A stretch of DNA of 64,000 bases from Centroberyx gerrardi (GCF_048128805.1 NC_136017.1:2194508-2258507); one strand, 5' to 3'; positions 11,901 to 23,099 are shown, numbered from the stretch's first letter. The notes: a model not told the origin generated them from the sequence alone. Program-made: numbers and translations.

Positions 11901-11964
11901 TAAGGCTGTATGTTGAAACTGCACTGAACAGCTTTTGACTTAGTCTTCTTTTTTTCATCATCAG
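8936..11964. other. Intergenic stretch before the C7orf57-like gene
   Basis: Apart from open frames without recognisable products (for example 9648-9932), no gene was seen. Because the first coding exon of the next gene appears to follow an acceptor, a non-coding first exon and promoter should lie in or left of this stretch. The GC-richer block around 10070-10140 is a weak candidate only. Confidence 0.4.
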
Positions 11965-12030
11965 ATTGAATTGAATCTTCAGCTGAAATGAGCGCTGCTG
12001 TCCCCAACCACCGAAGGACCAAGCCTGGAG
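11965..12030 (+). CDS. C7orf57-like exon 1 (5'UTR 11965-11987, CDS 11988-12030)
   Basis: It encodes MSAAVPNHRRTKPG plus one base of a split Gly codon; the donor is GGAG|GTAAGT. The upstream CTTCTTTTTTTCATCATCAG is an excellent acceptor, so this is probably exon 2 of the transcript, with a non-coding exon further left. An in-frame TGA lies at 11970-11972. Confidence 0.75.
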
Positions 12031-15000
12031 GTAAGTCTGCCTGTCGGTCTCTCTCCAGGTCGTCGTCGGCTTCACGCAAAAAATCGTTTAAGGGTTCCAG
12101 TGAGTGACAAGATATTCTGTTCATCTGTTTGGACGCAAATTTAGTTTAGGTTGAGTATTAGGAGTAATCTTGAGACGACTTACCTGTTACAAGACACGAT
12201 GATACAAGAAAAACCCTAGATAGATAGCGATAATGCTTACATTTCTAAATCATCACTGTCCAATTACATTTTCTGCATGTCATCCCCGTCTCTCTTTCCC
12301 AAATGTTTCCTGACTCTCTACACACACCTATCAAATAAAGGCAAAAGAATTGCCCCCAAAAAAAGATTTAAAAAAAACGCACTACTTACCTAAATTACTT
12401 CGACCCCAACGACGGATGCAGTCGTTCTCCAAGCTTTGTTTGAGACGTTTCTTCCTGTCGTCTTTCAAATAAAAGTTGTAGAGAACTGGGAGGCTTTGAA
12501 CGGCTGGAATCAACTTCTCCATTTTGCACTTGCCAAACAAAATCACCGTTACCAACACAGCCGAGTTTGGAGCAAACTGTGGAATTTCAAGATTCACTTT
12601 AGTTTTCACAGCAGCAGACTGTCAGATTGAGTTCAGTCTGCTGGTCTGTGCATCGCCAAATAACAGACATGATGTGATGCGAACATTAGACGCATCAGAG
12701 ATCGATTTAGATCAATTTCTATACATTGACCAACTTTTGGTTTTGTGGCGGCTGTGTTGATAAAGCGCCACTGAAATGACTTAATTGCACTTTTAAACAT
12801 CAATCAATCAAATCATTTCAGCTTCACATTGCTCCTCTTAGCAGCATCATAAAACAAAACTCTTATTCATCATGACTCATTTTAATGGAGGCCGACCTCT
12901 CAAATTGTTCTGGAGGCTGCAAACAGAGAGAAATCCTCACTTCTTAGAAGATGCTCATGCAGGTTCAGCAGCTCGGCTCAGGATTGGTCAGATAATGTGA
13001 ATGCCTCTGATTCGACGGTGCGCTCAACGGATCTGTCTGTGATTGGTTACAACACTCATATGCTGTTTAGAGCAGCTTGAAACTAAGCAGCCATTTAAAT
13101 GCAGTAATCGCAACTTTTTACGATTACCATATCGCCGTAATCTTGATTGATAAACGATTAATTGTGCAGCCCTATACTGGGGAATCATTTCTCAGCTTGC
13201 AAGTGGAGCTGGACCGCAGAGCGAGTCGATGTAATGCTCATGTCGTTGCAGGCATTAAGCCTGGGGCTCCGTCCAACGGCGTATCTGGGCCGACCTCCCA
13301 GATCCCCGGTCTGTCCCAGAGCGCCGACGACAGCGCTCCGGTGGAGAGGATCAGCGGCCGACGCGTCGGCATCTTCGAGACGGACTCCGAATACGTCAAG
13401 CTCGCCAAGCAGGGAGGACAGAAAGGTACTGCTTGTGTTTTCTCATTCTTCTTAGGTTTATACAGAGGCCTCACACACATCATAAGGCCAGTTTCATATA
13501 CAGACTCATGACAAGATGAACAAAAATATTGACGACACACAGATTGATTGCATAAAAATGACACTCCCATGTGGATTATCGTGTAAGATATTAACTAACA
13601 GCGAATTAAAGGCCTTTTTCTTTCAAAAAAGTAACGTTTTGGATTCAATAATCCTTTTAATTTTGGAAATATTAGCAATGAATATTAGTTTTGGGGGTTT
13701 TTTCCCCCCAAAAATTCATATATAGGCTAATTGTTTTGGAATTAAACCTCTTTCTTTCTCTCATGTCCGGCCCCCTCACAGGGTTGTTGAGCCATGATGT
13801 TGACTTTGAGGCCAAACCAGGAAAACCCTACAATCCTCCTGAGTGGTTTGGCGGTGAGAAGAGGTGAGAACGCTTTCTGCACACACAAAATAAAATCCTG
13901 CATGTGGAAGAGGCATCGATGTGTCTTGAGGTGTTCGCTTGCGCTGTTGTCGGATGAAAATCATCTCCAAAAAAGTTAAACCATGAAGAGTTTCTAGAAG
14001 GGCAAAGTGTTCCTAAGGAGGCAAAATACTGGAATAACAAGGTGAGGGCAACCACTTCTAATACAAAAAGAACATTATTTATTCAAGCTAATGGTCACAA
14101 TTTGCATACATAGGCTGTGGAACAGACAGCAGTCAATCAATTTGAATTAAAGTGGTTCCTCTCTCTGTTTTTCTCCAAAAAGTTTTTCAGGAATGGAGAA
14201 AAGAAAGCTTATTTTCTCTTTTAACAAGTTTCATGGGCCCAAGAGTCATGAAATTCATTCAACATATAAATGATATTGTAAACTTCAAAACAAAATTAAA
14301 TATACAACGTTTTTTTATCCGACAGCAGCGTTAAATGTGTAACAACTGTTTAACAAAAACCACGTCCAGCTCTCAAAGACGTTCCAGTGATTCCTAGCTG
14401 AAAAGTTCCCCAGGAAATCAACAGGAAGGTGTCCTGGGATTGGTTCCAGACGATCATGGCAGCCTTTCAGTACTTATCAAGCACCCGAAGCATGTGTTTT
14501 TCTACATATTGACGCTCACTCTGTTACGCTTTAACACACTTGTTCCTAACGTGTTCACTTGTTCAACTTTGGAGTGTCAACACTGCCAAAACAGATGATT
14601 TTTGTAAGGTTTCTGGAATCATTGCAACTGCTGACTTCAGAGGTGAGACCAAGTCAACTTTGCTTGAGTCCCAAGTCAGTCTCAAGTCTTGAGGCACAAG
14701 TCTCAAGTCTAAATGTAGAACAGCAAGTCAAGTCAGAACAAATCAAGAGCCCAGTATCAATTTAATATCTTAAAGAAAACTAAATATCTAGGACTTTTCA
14801 ATGCAATATGGTTTTAATAGGATAAAAACTTGGTAAGAGCATCATGAGTTTGATTTCTATAATCAATTTCAACTTCAATAAATTCAATCATTCCATACAA
14901 ATTCAGAAAACAGAATTTAAATTCAGTCGTCTGCTGGAACAAATCTCATCCCTTTCAATCTAAGTCATTTACACAAACACAAGATCTCAAGTCAAGACTT

Positions 15001-18000
15001 TAGAAACCTTTTCAAGTCATCAAAGTAGGGCTGGGCGATATGGCAAAAATCTTTACCACAATATAAAAACATTTTATCAGTCGATATCGATATATATCAT
15101 AATATAAACTAAGTCATTTTTGTCAGGCTTAAAAATTACCTTTTGAATGAAAGCTGAAGATATCAATATTATTTGGAGGCTTTTTTTTATTTTCAATTAG
15201 AAGAGAACATGAAAATGAGGTCTACTGTTAAGTGCCTGCCAACAAACAAATGCAAGGTACAATTTAAGAACTGTGAGGTAGAACATTCAGAAAAAACTGG
15301 AATTTCCGGTCAGCATATATCCTTTGTGCAAAATACAACATTTACATAATCATTAAGATATTGATTGCCTGAAATCTAAAATCTGCCAACTCACATGATT
15401 TATAAAGATTCCTTCTGAGCCGACGCTCGAACCTCTCTCCGACGGTAAACTCATTTCTTTCTTTGCCTTCCTACCACTCTTCTCAACTTCAGCAACCAAA
15501 ACAGAAAGAACGTGTCGGATTTTCAGCAGCCTAACACCGCAGTGCGAGGCAGGACCGCTGGCGCGGAGCACTTTGGCAGCGTCAGGTGAGCACTGGAGCG
15601 GGGAGCTGAGACGACGTCTCCGGGTGTTGCTATGATAAACGTTAGCCTAGCTTAGCTAATGTTAGTTACGAAATGGCAGGATGCCGGCTCTTGGTCCCGC
15701 CCCTGCTTCATCCTCATTGGTTGGTAGAACTCTGAAGTGACATTGATGAGCGGTGCCCTTCAAAGTTGAAATAGTTTCAGCACTCACGGCGCTAGAAAGA
15801 GGTGAGGTACCCGTTTTGGGTCATAAAGCGCTGAAAGCATAACTTTTCCATAGGAAATAATGAAGAAACAGCGCCAGCTCTTCTTTCACAGGTCTTTGGT
15901 GAAACCTAACTTTGTTCAAAAGCTTTCTCTCCGCTGTGTGGAGTTTCCTACTTAACCAACCCAGCAATGATTTCTATCGACCTTTCTATCAAGCATGTAT
16001 TATATTTATATTGAGTATAAGTTCTATCGCAATAGATACCGTTTTATTGCCCAGCCCTACATCAAAGTACAAGTCAAAGTCAAGTCCCAAGTCACCAGAA
16101 CCCAAGTCAAGTCTTCTCTTTATGCATCAAGTCAGGTCTCAAGCAATTCACATTGTGACTCAAGTATGACTCGAGTCCAAGTCATGTGACTCGAATCCTC
16201 ACCTCTGACTTATTTCAAGGCAAAAGGACTAAAAATGCAAAACAATGCTGCAAACTAAGTGAATAATAAGTAGCATACAATTGTTCAGGGTAGGAACAAA
16301 ATACAAACACTCAGTTGTGGATTTTACCCTCTACTAGCTGGTCTCCAGGTATCAGAAGAAAACAATAGTGCACAACATGGTACATCTTTTAAGTTGTTCT
16401 AAAGAAAATTTAACAAACCGTTTCGGTGGTGAACGGCAGCTGCTACTGCTGGTGATTATTCAGTCTTGATTTGTACAACTGGTATTCTTGGAAACATAGA
16501 AAGGTAACCTGTATGGCATGTGATTGCTGCCAAAGATCATACAGCCACCTCGTTCTGCCTGCTCATTGGTGGAGGAAGTAGTGCTACCAAGGCGCGAAAG
16601 AAAACATTTCCCCCTGTCATTGATAGAACAGGAAACTTCTCCTGCCAGCCACAGTGGCTCGTAAATCCCAAAATTCACCAGCATGTTTGATCATTTAGTA
16701 TAGGACGTCCAGATGATGGTTACCTGCCAGAGTCGTCGGTAACTTACCAGACACTTTAAGTATTTTATCAGCCAACTAGATTTTTACAATAAAACCGGAC
16801 CTCTAAATCAGTCATTCTCAACCTTTTTCCTATCAAGGACCCCTAGTTTAGTCCACATTAGAGCCACATTACGACCCCCATTTCATGAGATTTTGTCTCT
16901 CAAACCCAAATCTGAGAATATTTTTATTGTCAGATATGATTTTGTCCAGAATCCCATGACTGTCTGTGTTGTAGGTAGAGAGATAACAGAGAAACTATGA
17001 TCAGTCATTCTTCTACATTCTCTAATTGTGTTAACTTCTTGTAAATGAAATAATGGTGAAGTTTAACAATTCATCAATTTACCGGGGACCCCCTGGAACC
17101 CCCCTCAAGGACCCCCACATTGAGAACCACTGCTCTAAATGATGGTTGTTTACCTGCCAGAGAAGCAGGTAGAGTACTAGCCAAACGTACCAGCTGCCAA
17201 AGTTTCGCAGTATGTGTTGAGTGGCTGGCGGTAATTTCCCACTGTGTGTCACCGTGGTTTTGTGCTTACAGCGGAAGCAATGCAACGTCTCCGGACGGCC
17301 AGCTGGGGACGGCCAGGCAGCCTCTCGCTGCACCGTTTGGCACTGATAACAGTTCCACCTGGGAAAGAGAGACTGATAGCTTTACCCATGCTAAAGAAAA
17401 GGTGAATGGACCGAAGTAGAAAACCCCAACATTGACGCCATAGCGCTGTCTTCCATAAGTCATTATTTTATTTTACCATCACCTTCCTTATTTTTTTTTT
17501 TTTTTACTCATCCGTACGTCACCTGAGTTTGATCCATCGTCGCATTCGGGTTTTGGGCAGAATTCAGTTGTTTTGGTTTTTCAGTTTTTGTCCGTGCGAC
17601 TGTGAGAGAGTTCAGTGAAGAGAGTTGAAACAGTCGTAATCGTTTCAGGTAAGCGCATTAAGATGCTTTGGAAATATCTGCTACCACGTAGAAAATCATA
17701 AAAACAGATTAACCATAAAATATCCTTTTGGGTCCTTCCTGGGTAGTCCCATTAAGACTAATCTCCTATCCGAGGAAGACTTGGCCAAGAAAGCAGTCTG
17801 ACAAAAGTTGCATACATATTGCAAACCTAATAAAACACAAGAATGTGAACATACGCAGTAATGCAACATGAATCTATTTTGGTATCTCTTTTTAAGAGGT
17901 TAAAAAAACTACCTCAGAGAATCTTTCATCAGCAAAAAGAAAGTGAACCCCCTCTCATCAGCGCTCTGTTCTAGTTGTAGTTTTTGGATGCATTTACTTC

Positions 18001-21000
18001 ACCACATTAAATCACATCTGTGGATAAAATGCTCAAATAAAATGTACATATCCATGTTAAAAAGTAATATTTGGGGACGCAGTACTGATACAGACTACAT
18101 ACAAGATTAAAACCTAGGTATTCTGCTTTATAAAATTTCTAATTTTGTGTGCTGTTGCTAGTTGGGTTAAGCCCAGTGTTTGTTTCTTAAACCCTTTTCC
18201 ATTGCATGACTAATATTCATCTGCAGTCTCACCAGACGCTTGGTGAGATTGGTCGTCATTTCATTCTTTGCTCACTGGTTTTGTTTTTCCTTCCTTGTGT
18301 TTCTATGTGTGCTAAATGGGAGTACGCTGCAACATGTATACATGCACGACGTAAAGGGGCGGTTCAGGTCAACGATCAGAAGGAAAGACTTCTAAAAATA
18401 CTGAACTTTCCCTTTTAAGATTTGCTGTGTTCAGGGAAGTAAAATATATTGATTAGTGACATCCATGAATTGTAATAAAAGCTGCAGTTTAACTTGCCAT
18501 ATAGGCAAATCTCATTGATTGATTGAATTGAATCTCATTGTGTTTCACACACTTTTATTATCATCTTAATTATCTCATACGGAAAAGGATTAGGGCCACA
18601 TGTGGAAAATGTATTTGAGTTCTGAGATTAATCTCAGAATTCTGAGTTTAAAGCCAGAATTGAAACTTTAAACTTCCCAGTTTAAAGCTTCCAATTCTGA
18701 CTTTATTCCTAGAATTCTGGCTTTAATCTCAGAATTCTGACTTTAATCTCAGAAATCTGACTTCAAACTCAGAATTATGAACTCGGAATTCTGACTTTAA
18801 TCTCAGAATTCTGAACTCGGAATTCTGACTGTAATCTCAGAATTCTGACTTTAAACTCAGAATTCTGAACTCGGAATTCTGACTGTAATCTCAGAATTCT
18901 GACTTTAATCTCAGAAATCTGACTTCAAACTCAGAATTATGAACTCGGAATTCTGACTTTAATCTCAGAATTCTGAACTCGGAATTCTGACTGTAATCTC
19001 AGAATTCTGACTTTAAACTCAGAATTCTGAACTCGGAATTCTGACTGTAATCTCGGAATTCTGACTTTAATCTCAGAATTCTGAACTCGGAATTCTGACT
19101 TTAATCAGAATTCTGACTTTAATCTCAGAATTCTGAACTCGGAATTCTGACTTTAATCTCGGAATTCTGACTTTAAACTCAGAATTCTGAACTCGGAATT
19201 CTGACTGTAATCTCGGAATTCTGCTTTTAAACTCAGAATTCTGAACTCGGAATTCTGACTTTAATCTCAGAATTCTGACTTTAAACTCAGAATTCTGAAC
19301 TCTGAATTCTGACTTTAATCTCAGATTTCTGACTTTAAACTCAGAATTCTGAATTCTGACTTTAATCTCAGATTTCTGACTTTAATCTCAGATTTCTGAC
19401 TTTAGAATTCTAATAAATTCTTCACGTGGCCCTAATCCTCCTCCGTCGTCGCGAGACTGGTGCATTAGCTTGTATTTTTTGTCATAGATTGATTCAGTCA
19501 GTCTTATTGCAGCAGTGCAGAGGTTAGCAGTATTCCCATGCTTCACTTTCATTTATCGTTTTCATTTATTGTTTCATAATTTGGCCGTTGTGAAGCGCTT
19601 TGAGGCCGTAACTGTGAAGGTGGTTAAGGGCTTTACACATAAACTTGACTTGACTGAGTCTCAACTTCCTGGCCCACAGTTGTCCCCTGACAGCACCATC
19701 CAGGACATGGAGGGTCTGTCCATAACCGATACCAACAAATACAAGAGAACGTAAGTATATTCCCTCTATTCCATCTTCAGCTGACTGTGACAGACCAGCA
19801 GGACCAGCCGTCCCACTCATGTATTGTTATTGAGATTAATAGTAAGGTTGGGAATGTGTTTGGTGAAGGCTGTGGGATGCGTAGTTTGGAGTGTCGGTGT
19901 AGCGGAGGGCCCGGACATCCTGTGTGACTGACTGCTATCTCCTGCATCTCTTCAGGTCTTATGACAAGAAGGCTCCTCCGGTCAGCATGTCCAAGCTGCT
20001 GAGCTTCGGCTACGTGGAGGATGAGAAGAAATCCCCCGACGACGACGATGCCTCAAGTACGACTGGGAGAGTTGAGATATTAGCCACAGATTTATTTATT
20101 TTTTATTTGAACTAGAGCTGGGTGATATTTCAATATTATTGGTTATTATCTTTCAGTGAAATCATATTGTGTGATGACATGGTGATTTTGGTTAGTCATG
20201 ATGCACAATTCTGCTGTCTGAACCGATAACAAGCAAATTCTATTTAAAAACTCTGAGTTTGAGGTATGGTAGGAATATTACTTGAAAATTTGAAAGTTTT
20301 GTTTGACATCACACCTAACATTACCATTCAGTTCAATGGGGTGAACATTAATTTTATTGTTTATTGACTGTCCATAGGTGAGCCATATCGCGATATACTG
20401 TATATCAATAGAAAAAAAATCCTTATGATTGTGATATTGATTTCAACCATATCGCCCAGCTCTAATTTGACCATTAAATAGGCTACTTTCCTTAAAGCGG
20501 CATTAAATTCTGGTTATTTTCAACTTGGGCCTTATTTTCCCAGTTTTTGCCATCATGACGATGGATTATGTTCAATATTTCATTGCTTGCTGCAGCGTCT
20601 TTTCAATACAATAACACTCACTGTGATGGACTCTTCCTACATCCGATTATCCGATGGCCCTAGACGTGACTACATTCTCTACGAACCAGTAATCCCTTAA
20701 AATAACCTTAGATTTTCATTAATTTAAATTAATTCACCCCTTAATTCATGCAATATCCCCCTACAGTGAGTTAAGGGAGTTGTTAATGGAAGAGACCAAA
20801 TCAAAACCTCCTTAAACTCAAAATTCAAGGAGGCAGGAACTTTCCATTAATAACTCATTAATAACCTGTAAACCTGCACAAAAGGCATAAAAAATCCCTT
20901 AATTTCTAGTGTCTCTGAATCAACCCATGAATAAATCCCTGATACTAGCCTTACTTTTTTAAAGCTATGTTATTTTTAATGGATAATTAATGTTTATGTA

Positions 21001-21518
21001 ATGAGAAATTCAGGACATTTCAGGGATAAAATTAAGGGGTTTGGTTTCGTAGTGTATTAGATATGTTATTTTAACTAGTGTGAGCTAGTTGGGAAATAGA
21101 CAGTTCATATTTACGGATTTTCCGTAAATATGAACTGCCAATTGGGAAAAAACGTTACCTCTTAGTGGTAATTACAGGTAGGATATTAGGGAAGTTTTTG
21201 TAGCTCTGATATCTCCCTCTAGTGTCACGAATTGCAGAAGTGCGATAAACACAAGCGGTAAGCATAGCAGCAAATCCACCTCTCTTAGATGTGAAATTTC
21301 ATGGAATTTTATGGAATTCCTGTCCTTCCGATTCATTTCACATTCTGTGTTTCCTGACATTCACACTCCAACTCCAGGAGCTGAGCTGGACTTCACCTGC
21401 ATTCTCACTTCAGTTCAGAAGTTCCCCCGACCCTGACGTGGTGTGTTTTTGTCTGGCAGGCGTGACCTCGGAACAGACGAGCACCGTGGCGACGGAGGAC
21501 GTGGACGATCTGGAGTAG
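11988..21518 (+). CDS. C7orf57-like protein of unknown function (whole gene, 7 coding exons)
   Basis: The exons join as 11988-12030, 13252-13425, 13782-13863, 17272-17401, 19680-19750, 19956-20056 and 21460-21518. Every phase agrees, giving 660 nt and 219 residues. Visible blocks are SQIPGL (30-35), ETDSEYVKLAKQGG (57-70) followed by GLL, YNPPEWF (89-95), PFGTDNSSTWERETD (about 119-133), SMSKLLSFGYVEDE (177-190), and an acidic Ser/Asp/Glu tail ending DVDDLE. The order and spacing of these blocks fit my recollection of vertebrate C7orf57, a protein without assigned function. No signal peptide, membrane segment or catalytic motif is visible, and the protein looks largely disordered. The start is supported by an in-frame TGA 18 nt upstream of the ATG. 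The exon chain is firm; the family name is less so. Confidence 0.82.
12031..13251. other. C7orf57-like intron 1
   Basis: No exon was seen. The segment about 13100-13176 (ATCGCCGTAATCTTGATTG, then TTAATTGTGCAGCCCTA) looks like one end of a hAT-type element of the TAGGGCTG class. No matching left end was found. Confidence 0.5.
13252..13425 (+). CDS. C7orf57-like exon 2 (conserved core)
   Basis: It carries SQIPGL and ETDSEYVKLAKQGG, the most conserved part of the protein. Acceptor CGTTGCAG, donor AAAG|GTACTG, phase 1 in and out. Its codon use is GC-rich compared with the surrounding AT-rich DNA. Confidence 0.9.
13782..13863 (+). CDS. C7orf57-like exon 3
   Basis: It encodes LLSHDVDFEAKPGKPYNPP and EWFGGEK; acceptor CCCTCACAG, donor AAGAG|GTGAGA. 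Phase 1 in, phase 2 out. Confidence 0.88.
14638..16207. mobile_element. CAAGTC-rich element split by a nested insertion
   Basis: The ends are inverted: CAGAGGTGAG at 14638 and CTCACCTCTG ending at 16207. Both flanking parts (14638-15017 and 16068-16207) are packed with CAAGTC/AAGTCAAGTC words, and they are continuous once 15026-16059 is removed. No coding capacity is visible. Confidence 0.65.
15026..16059. mobile_element. hAT-type element nested in the CAAGTC repeat
   Basis: The terminal inverted repeats are TAGGGCTGGGCGATA and TATTGCCCAGCCCTA-like. A perfect 8-bp target duplication CATCAAAG lies at 15018-15025 and 16060-16067. About 1034 bp, without an intact transposase. The same terminus class occurs at 20113-20464. 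Confidence 0.85.
16809..17132. mobile_element. hAT-type miniature element (CAGTGGTTCTCAACC class)
   Basis: The left end is CAGTCATTCTCAACCTTTTT and the right end TTGAGAACCACTG. It is flanked by a perfect 8-bp duplication CTCTAAAT (16801-16808 and 17133-17140). It lies in C7orf57-like intron 3, about 140 bp before exon 4. A full-length relative is at 60021-60360. Confidence 0.9.
17272..17401 (+). CDS. C7orf57-like exon 4
   Basis: It encodes GSNATSPDGQLGTARQPLA, then PFGTDNSSTWERETDSF and HAKEK. The acceptor is GTGCTTACAG and the donor is AAAAG|GTGAAT. Phase 2 in, phase 0 out. Confidence 0.87.
18620..19415. repeat. About 0.8-kb minisatellite of GAATTCTGA-containing units
   Basis: Tandem, roughly 20-bp units such as CAGAATTCTGACTTTAATCT alternate with CAGAATTCTGAACTCGG. 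Higher-order blocks of several units are themselves repeated (for example 18725-18880 and 18880-19035). It lies in C7orf57-like intron 4. Confidence 0.9.
19525..19650 (+). repeat. LINE/SINE 3' tail fragment
   Basis: GTGAAGCGCTTTGAGGCCG followed by GGGCTTTACACATAAACTTG and ACTTGACTGA resembles the conserved 3' end shared by fish L2-type LINEs and their SINEs. It abuts the acceptor of exon 5. Confidence 0.55.
19680..19750 (+). CDS. C7orf57-like exon 5
   Basis: It encodes LSPDSTIQDMEGLSITDTNK then YKR; the acceptor is GGCCCACAG and the donor AGAAC|GTAAGT. The acceptor lies only about 35 bp after a LINE/SINE-type 3' tail. Confidence 0.85.
19956..20056 (+). CDS. C7orf57-like exon 6
   Basis: It encodes SYDKKAPPVSMSKLLSFGY then VEDEKKSPDDDDAS. 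Acceptor CTCTTCAG, donor CTCAA|GTACGA. Phase 2 in, phase 1 out. Confidence 0.87.
20113..20464. mobile_element. hAT-type miniature element (TAGRGCTGGG class)
   Basis: The ends are TAGAGCTGGGTGATAT and ATATCGCCCAGCTCTA, with near-identical flanks ATTTGAAC and ATTTGACC (7 of 8). About 352 bp. It is in the last intron of the C7orf57-like gene. Confidence 0.8.
20679..21052. mobile_element. Miniature inverted-terminal element (CTACGAA class), copy 1
   Basis: The left terminus is CTACGAACCAGTAATCCCTT; the right terminus TTAAGGGGTTTGGTTTCGTAG is roughly inverted. The interior contains AATAACCTGTAAACCTGCAC, which also occurs at about 40043 and, inverted, at about 40707. Confidence 0.7.
21101..21137. 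repeat. Short perfect hairpin
   Basis: CAGTTCATATTTACGGA, a 3-nt loop TTT, then the exact reverse complement: a 17-bp stem. It is AT-rich and its function is unknown. Confidence 0.8.
21460..21518 (+). CDS. C7orf57-like last exon and stop
   Basis: The split Ser codon is followed by VTSEQTSTVATEDVDDLE and TAG at 21516-21518. The acceptor is TCTGGCAG. The acidic end follows from the preceding Asp run. Confidence 0.85.
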
Positions 21519-22421
21519 CGCGGACGGGTTCTCGCCTCGAGGGAGGGGGTCGTCCAAAAACGCCGGTCACCGTGTCACAAATCCACGAACACGCCACTCC
21601 GCCCCCCTCCGGATTCACTCGCATTTATTGTACATCCACTGACTGTTAGGTTTTGTACTCATGTTTATGCAACGGTACTGTCATCTCTATTTATTTGCTT
21701 TAATTTTTAAAGAAATCCATGTGGGTTTTTCGTTGAGTAGATCTATCGGCCGCTCGCAGTGTTTTTTATTTTCTGTATTGTCGTTCTCGATTTGAAAGAC
21801 GAGTTGTACGCAGGGCAGGAAACTAACATTTTGGGTCCACAGTTCACCAGAAACTATTTTACCAGCCAATTTGATATTCAAAACTCCAAACGGAGGCCTG
21901 GTAATCTACCACAGTGGCTGGCAGACTAGACAAACCTCCCCAGCCATGGCTTAAAATTCACCTGCATTTGACCGGTGTTACTTTCCCACCCTGGTTGTAT
22001 GAAGATCGAGTTAGTAAACTTCAAAGTGTTTGTGCTAAAGAATTGTGGTTACAGTGATGTGAAATATTGTTTGTGTTGATCAAGGGCTTCTACGCTCTGA
22101 AGGGAAGTCAGTGGCGTGTGTGTTTCGGCTGTGGGGGAGAATATGATCATTCGTTGAGACAGCGACCCTAGAGCGGCGACCACATGCCAAAGTGCATACC
22201 AACTGCCACAGTGTGTTTTTTAGTTTTGTTTTGTTTTTTTGTGGTGAAAGGGCCAAAAATGACTTTTTAGGTTGTTATTCTGCAAAAGTAGACGTTTTCT
22301 CTGCAATTCCCCACAATTTTTTCTGTAATTTTGAGTTACAAATTCCTAAAATCAAGGAACAAAGCAAAGTTGAATTGCATTGTCTGAGATGGGATGAGAG
22401 ATCGTGCTCCTGTACCGATAT
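21519..22421 (+). other. Probable 3'UTR and downstream of the C7orf57-like gene
   Basis: Non-coding. I saw no AATAAA between the stop and the palindromic block; the first one is inside it, near 22981. The real polyadenylation site is therefore undetermined. Confidence 0.4.
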
Positions 22422-22663
22422 TTAAGAGTAAATTAACACTAAATCACATGTTGCTGCACTGCTCTCTGCCGGTTAAATCTTTCAAGCATGCAGCTTCTGG
22501 CCACGCCCCCATCAGTGATGTCAAAGCAGGTGTTCTGCAAAGGCAATATACCCACTTTGACATCACTGATGGGGGCGTGGCCAGAAGTGCAACATGCTTG
22601 AAAGTTTCAACCCGCAGAGAGCAGTGCAACAACATGTGATTTAGTGCTGAATTTGCTCTTAAA
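22421..22663. mobile_element. Foldback element P1, TTAA-flanked hairpin
   Basis: The two arms of about 105 bp (22421-22526 and 22554-22663) are close inverted copies. One run, CTTCTGGCCACGCCCCCATC followed by AGTGATGTCAAAG, is perfectly inverted. The loop is about 27 bp. The structure is bounded by TTAA (22422-22425, 22659-22662) with inverted ends GAGTAAATT and AATTTGCTC. Confidence 0.85.
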
Positions 22664-22793
22664 GCATCTAGACTTCAGGTTTGTAATCCACCTTAGAGTC
22701 CAAGTCAATCCCAAGACTGGAGCAAATTGAGTCCTATTCAAGAGCAAAATAGGCAATAACCAGGGAAGAGTAGTCAAGACGCCCGTGCACAGA

Positions 22794-23099
22794 CACTTAA
22801 TCAGGTGCTGGTCGGTCGCAGGAATACACAACAGTCCATATAAAGACATCAACCAACAGCACACTGTGAGGCTTTGCTGAAAATATTATCACATCTTTAT
22901 TTTTCTTTTTACATATAGGCTTAGAAAAGGAGCGAACGACGTGTTTCCCTAGTTGCTTCCTCTGGTTCGCTTATTACAGTAATAAAAGAAAAATAAAGAT
23001 GTGATTACGTTTTCACTAAAGCCTCACAGTGTGCGGTTGGTTAATGTCTTTACACGGACTGTTGTGTATTCCTGCGACCAATCAGCACCTGATTAAGTG
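22794..23099. mobile_element. Foldback element P2
   Basis: The left arm begins CACTTAATCAGGTGCTG and the right arm ends CAGCACCTGATTAAGTG. The arms, about 115-120 bp, share GCAGGAATACACAACAGTCC and CACATCTTTATTTTTCTTTT in inverted orientation. The central spacer is about 70 bp. TTAA lies just inside both ends. Confidence 0.85.

Noticed and set aside
18620..19415. CRISPR-like regular array
   Set aside because: Units are contiguous tandem repeats without unique spacers, in a eukaryotic intron.
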